Positions 62,991 through 64,000 of a DNA stretch of 64,000 nucleotides are shown here, in pieces. Each line of letters opens with the position of its first letter. The stretch's first letter is position 1. A model generated the notes under the pieces. That model was not told the origin of the DNA, ran no database searches, and saw nothing but the letters and a program-made list of their open reading frames with translations. Location: the NCBI RefSeq assembly GCF_003023845.1, contig NZ_PYFT01000001.1, positions 1,240,001 to 1,304,000 on the forward strand, written 5' to 3'. The translations under genes were made by a program, and so were the position numbers. Origin of the DNA: Adhaeribacter arboris. Its GTDB lineage: Bacteria; Bacteroidota; Bacteroidia; Cytophagales; Hymenobacteraceae.

Positions 62991-64000
62991 TTATAGCTTA
63001 AACTGTAAAGAAAATTTCAAACCAAATTTTTTAACATCCGGATTCTGCAGATAAGTTAACCGGTGAAAAGCATCAATCCGTAAAACTTTAAAAATATTCT
63101 CTACGGCGTAACCCGCTTCTATATAAGGCGTTTCATTTAAAGTTTTAACTGGTTCCTGCAGCGTACCGTTTAAACCAATGGGAGCAATTATATCTTGATT
63201 TTCTTTACCTAAGCGGCCATATAATACATTAGATGTTCCTACTACCCGCCATTTTAATTTTTTGATTAAGGGCAAGCGATTAAACAGCAAACCTTCAAAG
63301 TATTGTTCGTAATGTAAGGAGGCGTAGGTATCGCTAGCAAATTCAAAATAATTCATCAGATTAAATGTTTGGGCGTAATAAAATGGGGTTTCGTTGCCCA
63401 AATGCATTTCCAGTAAAGGATAAGGCACCGGAGAATAAATTTTACCTGCTTCAATCCGATACATGGCATTTCCTAAACGGCCCATTACAAAATCGTGTTT
63501 TACGCCTACGTCCATTCGCTGGTAATCAACCGTGGAACCAAATAATCCCTTTAAACCTAAGGTGTATTTAAAGGTAAATACCGGCCAATGATTTGCTGAT
63601 CCTAAACTTATCCGTTCGTTGTCGTTTTGTACAAATACCTCATTCTGAGCGTAGCGGGTGAAAAAAGTAATAGCCGAGCTGGAAAAATCCCGGGTTAAAA
63701 CTTTGGGTTGTTCACCTTCTTGTCGGTAATAAGCAAAATCATAGTCCGGTTTAAAAATGCGGTTACTCAAGGAAATTCGCTGCGTTAATCCCGGAAAAAT
63801 ATCCCTTTGCAAATAGCTGCTTGTTTGGGTCACGTAAAAAGGCCGCCTTAAATCGCCAAACCTAGAAAACCCCGTTAAGAAATAGCTATCCGCTAATTTT
63901 TCCGACATTAAACCAACCCGTTCAATGTCTTCGCGGCGCGTAAATCCAATTTCACTCCATTTTTTACGAGAAATTATGTAACGCCCGGAAGCTTCGTACT
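62991..64000 (-). CDS. DUF5686-type outer-membrane protein, C-terminal part (cut by window edge)
   Basis: The frame is open from the right edge of the window to its stop at 62991, giving about 336 C-terminal residues; upstream of the first internal Met the same frame reads YEASGRYIISRKKWSEIGFTRREDIERVGL. The visible part is an outer-membrane beta-barrel with alternating aromatic strands and the end KKFGLKFSLQFKL. Features such as PIGLNGTLQEPVKTLNETPYIEAGYAVENIFKVLRIDAFHRLTYL fit the large DUF5686/carboxypeptidase-regulatory family of Bacteroidota. The N-terminal domain lies outside the window. Confidence 0.78.
   Translation of the reverse strand, partial: YEASGRYIISRKKWSEIGFTRREDIERVGLMSEKLADSYFLTGFSRFGDLRRPFYVTQTSSYLQRDIFPGLTQRISLSNRIFKPDYDFAYYRQEGEQPKVLTRDFSSSAITFFTRYAQNEVFVQNDNERISLGSANHWPVFTFKYTLGLKGLFGSTVDYQRMDVGVKHDFVMGRLGNAMYRIEAGKIYSPVPYPLLEMHLGNETPFYYAQTFNLMNYFEFASDTYASLHYEQYFEGLLFNRLPLIKKLKWRVVGTSNVLYGRLGKENQDIIAPIGLNGTLQEPVKTLNETPYIEAGYAVENIFKVLRIDAFHRLTYLQNPDVKKFGLKFSLQFKL

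Noticed and set aside
1-64000. CRISPR array, insertion sequence, toxin-antitoxin or defence island
   Set aside because: No regularly spaced repeats, transposase, nuclease/toxin pair or defence genes were found on either strand.

Overview
The window is chromosomal DNA from a Bacteroidota bacterium. Evidence is the AT-rich intergenic DNA, the Bacteroidota-type -7 promoter element TAnnTTTG before many genes, almost no Shine-Dalgarno sequences, a short RpoD, a T9SS type A sorting domain, SusC-like carboxypeptidase-regulatory/TonB receptors, bacillithiol synthesis (BshB1) and a capnine/sphingolipid-type acyltransferase. Gene content suggests Cytophagales, possibly Hymenobacteraceae; this placement is inference.

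Layout. 0-2.4 kb: xseA-xseB and a small orphan gene. 2.5-5.2 kb (minus): a LiaF-like membrane protein followed by a LytS/LytTR two-component pair. 5.5-7.1 kb (plus): an ECF sigma factor, a small membrane protein and an Hsp20 chaperone; the sigma gene and hsp20 share a near-identical promoter-like block. 7.6-10.1 kb: an ArsR-type repressor operon (SRPBCC, DoxX-like, DUF4256) plus a DinB protein. 10.2-15.3 kb (minus): a zinc-ribbon protein of unknown function, an intergenic cluster of DnaA-box-like inverted repeats, a phosphoenolpyruvate carboxylase gene broken by one missing G in a G7 tract, and a holin-family membrane protein. 15.4-23.7 kb (minus): an MBL hydrolase and a complete histidine operon, hisG-D-C-B-H-A-F-IE, preceded by a newly recognised histidine-rich leader peptide with attenuator-like RNA structures.

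23.9-31.6 kb: a DUF2911 protein, then (minus) rpe plus a TonB receptor, a T9SS-secreted subtilase, a lipoprotein and mnmA. 31.9 kb: a TrpF-like protein lacking the catalytic motifs. 32.6-42.8 kb (minus): a tightly packed cluster TPR protein - outer-membrane barrel - HU/SPOR protein - ExbB - ExbD - TonB - folC - trmB, which reads as a dedicated energised envelope system. 42.9-51.9 kb: holA, tyrS, a histone H1-like protein, a serine palmitoyltransferase-family enzyme, accC, bshB1, an M23 peptidase and trxB. 52.1-62.7 kb (minus): rpoD, pnp, rpsO, an LptF/LptG permease, a START-like protein, tRNA-Met (plus), and a TPR lipoprotein-thrS-infC-rpmI-rplT unit in which infC appears to start at a rare ATA codon. 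The right edge cuts a DUF5686-type outer-membrane protein.

There is no phage, insertion sequence, CRISPR array or defence island. The most unusual points are regulatory: the his leader, the ECF/hsp20 promoter pair with a hairpin in the hsp20 leader, leaderless promoters, the infC start, and the DnaA-box-like cluster at the point where gene orientation switches.
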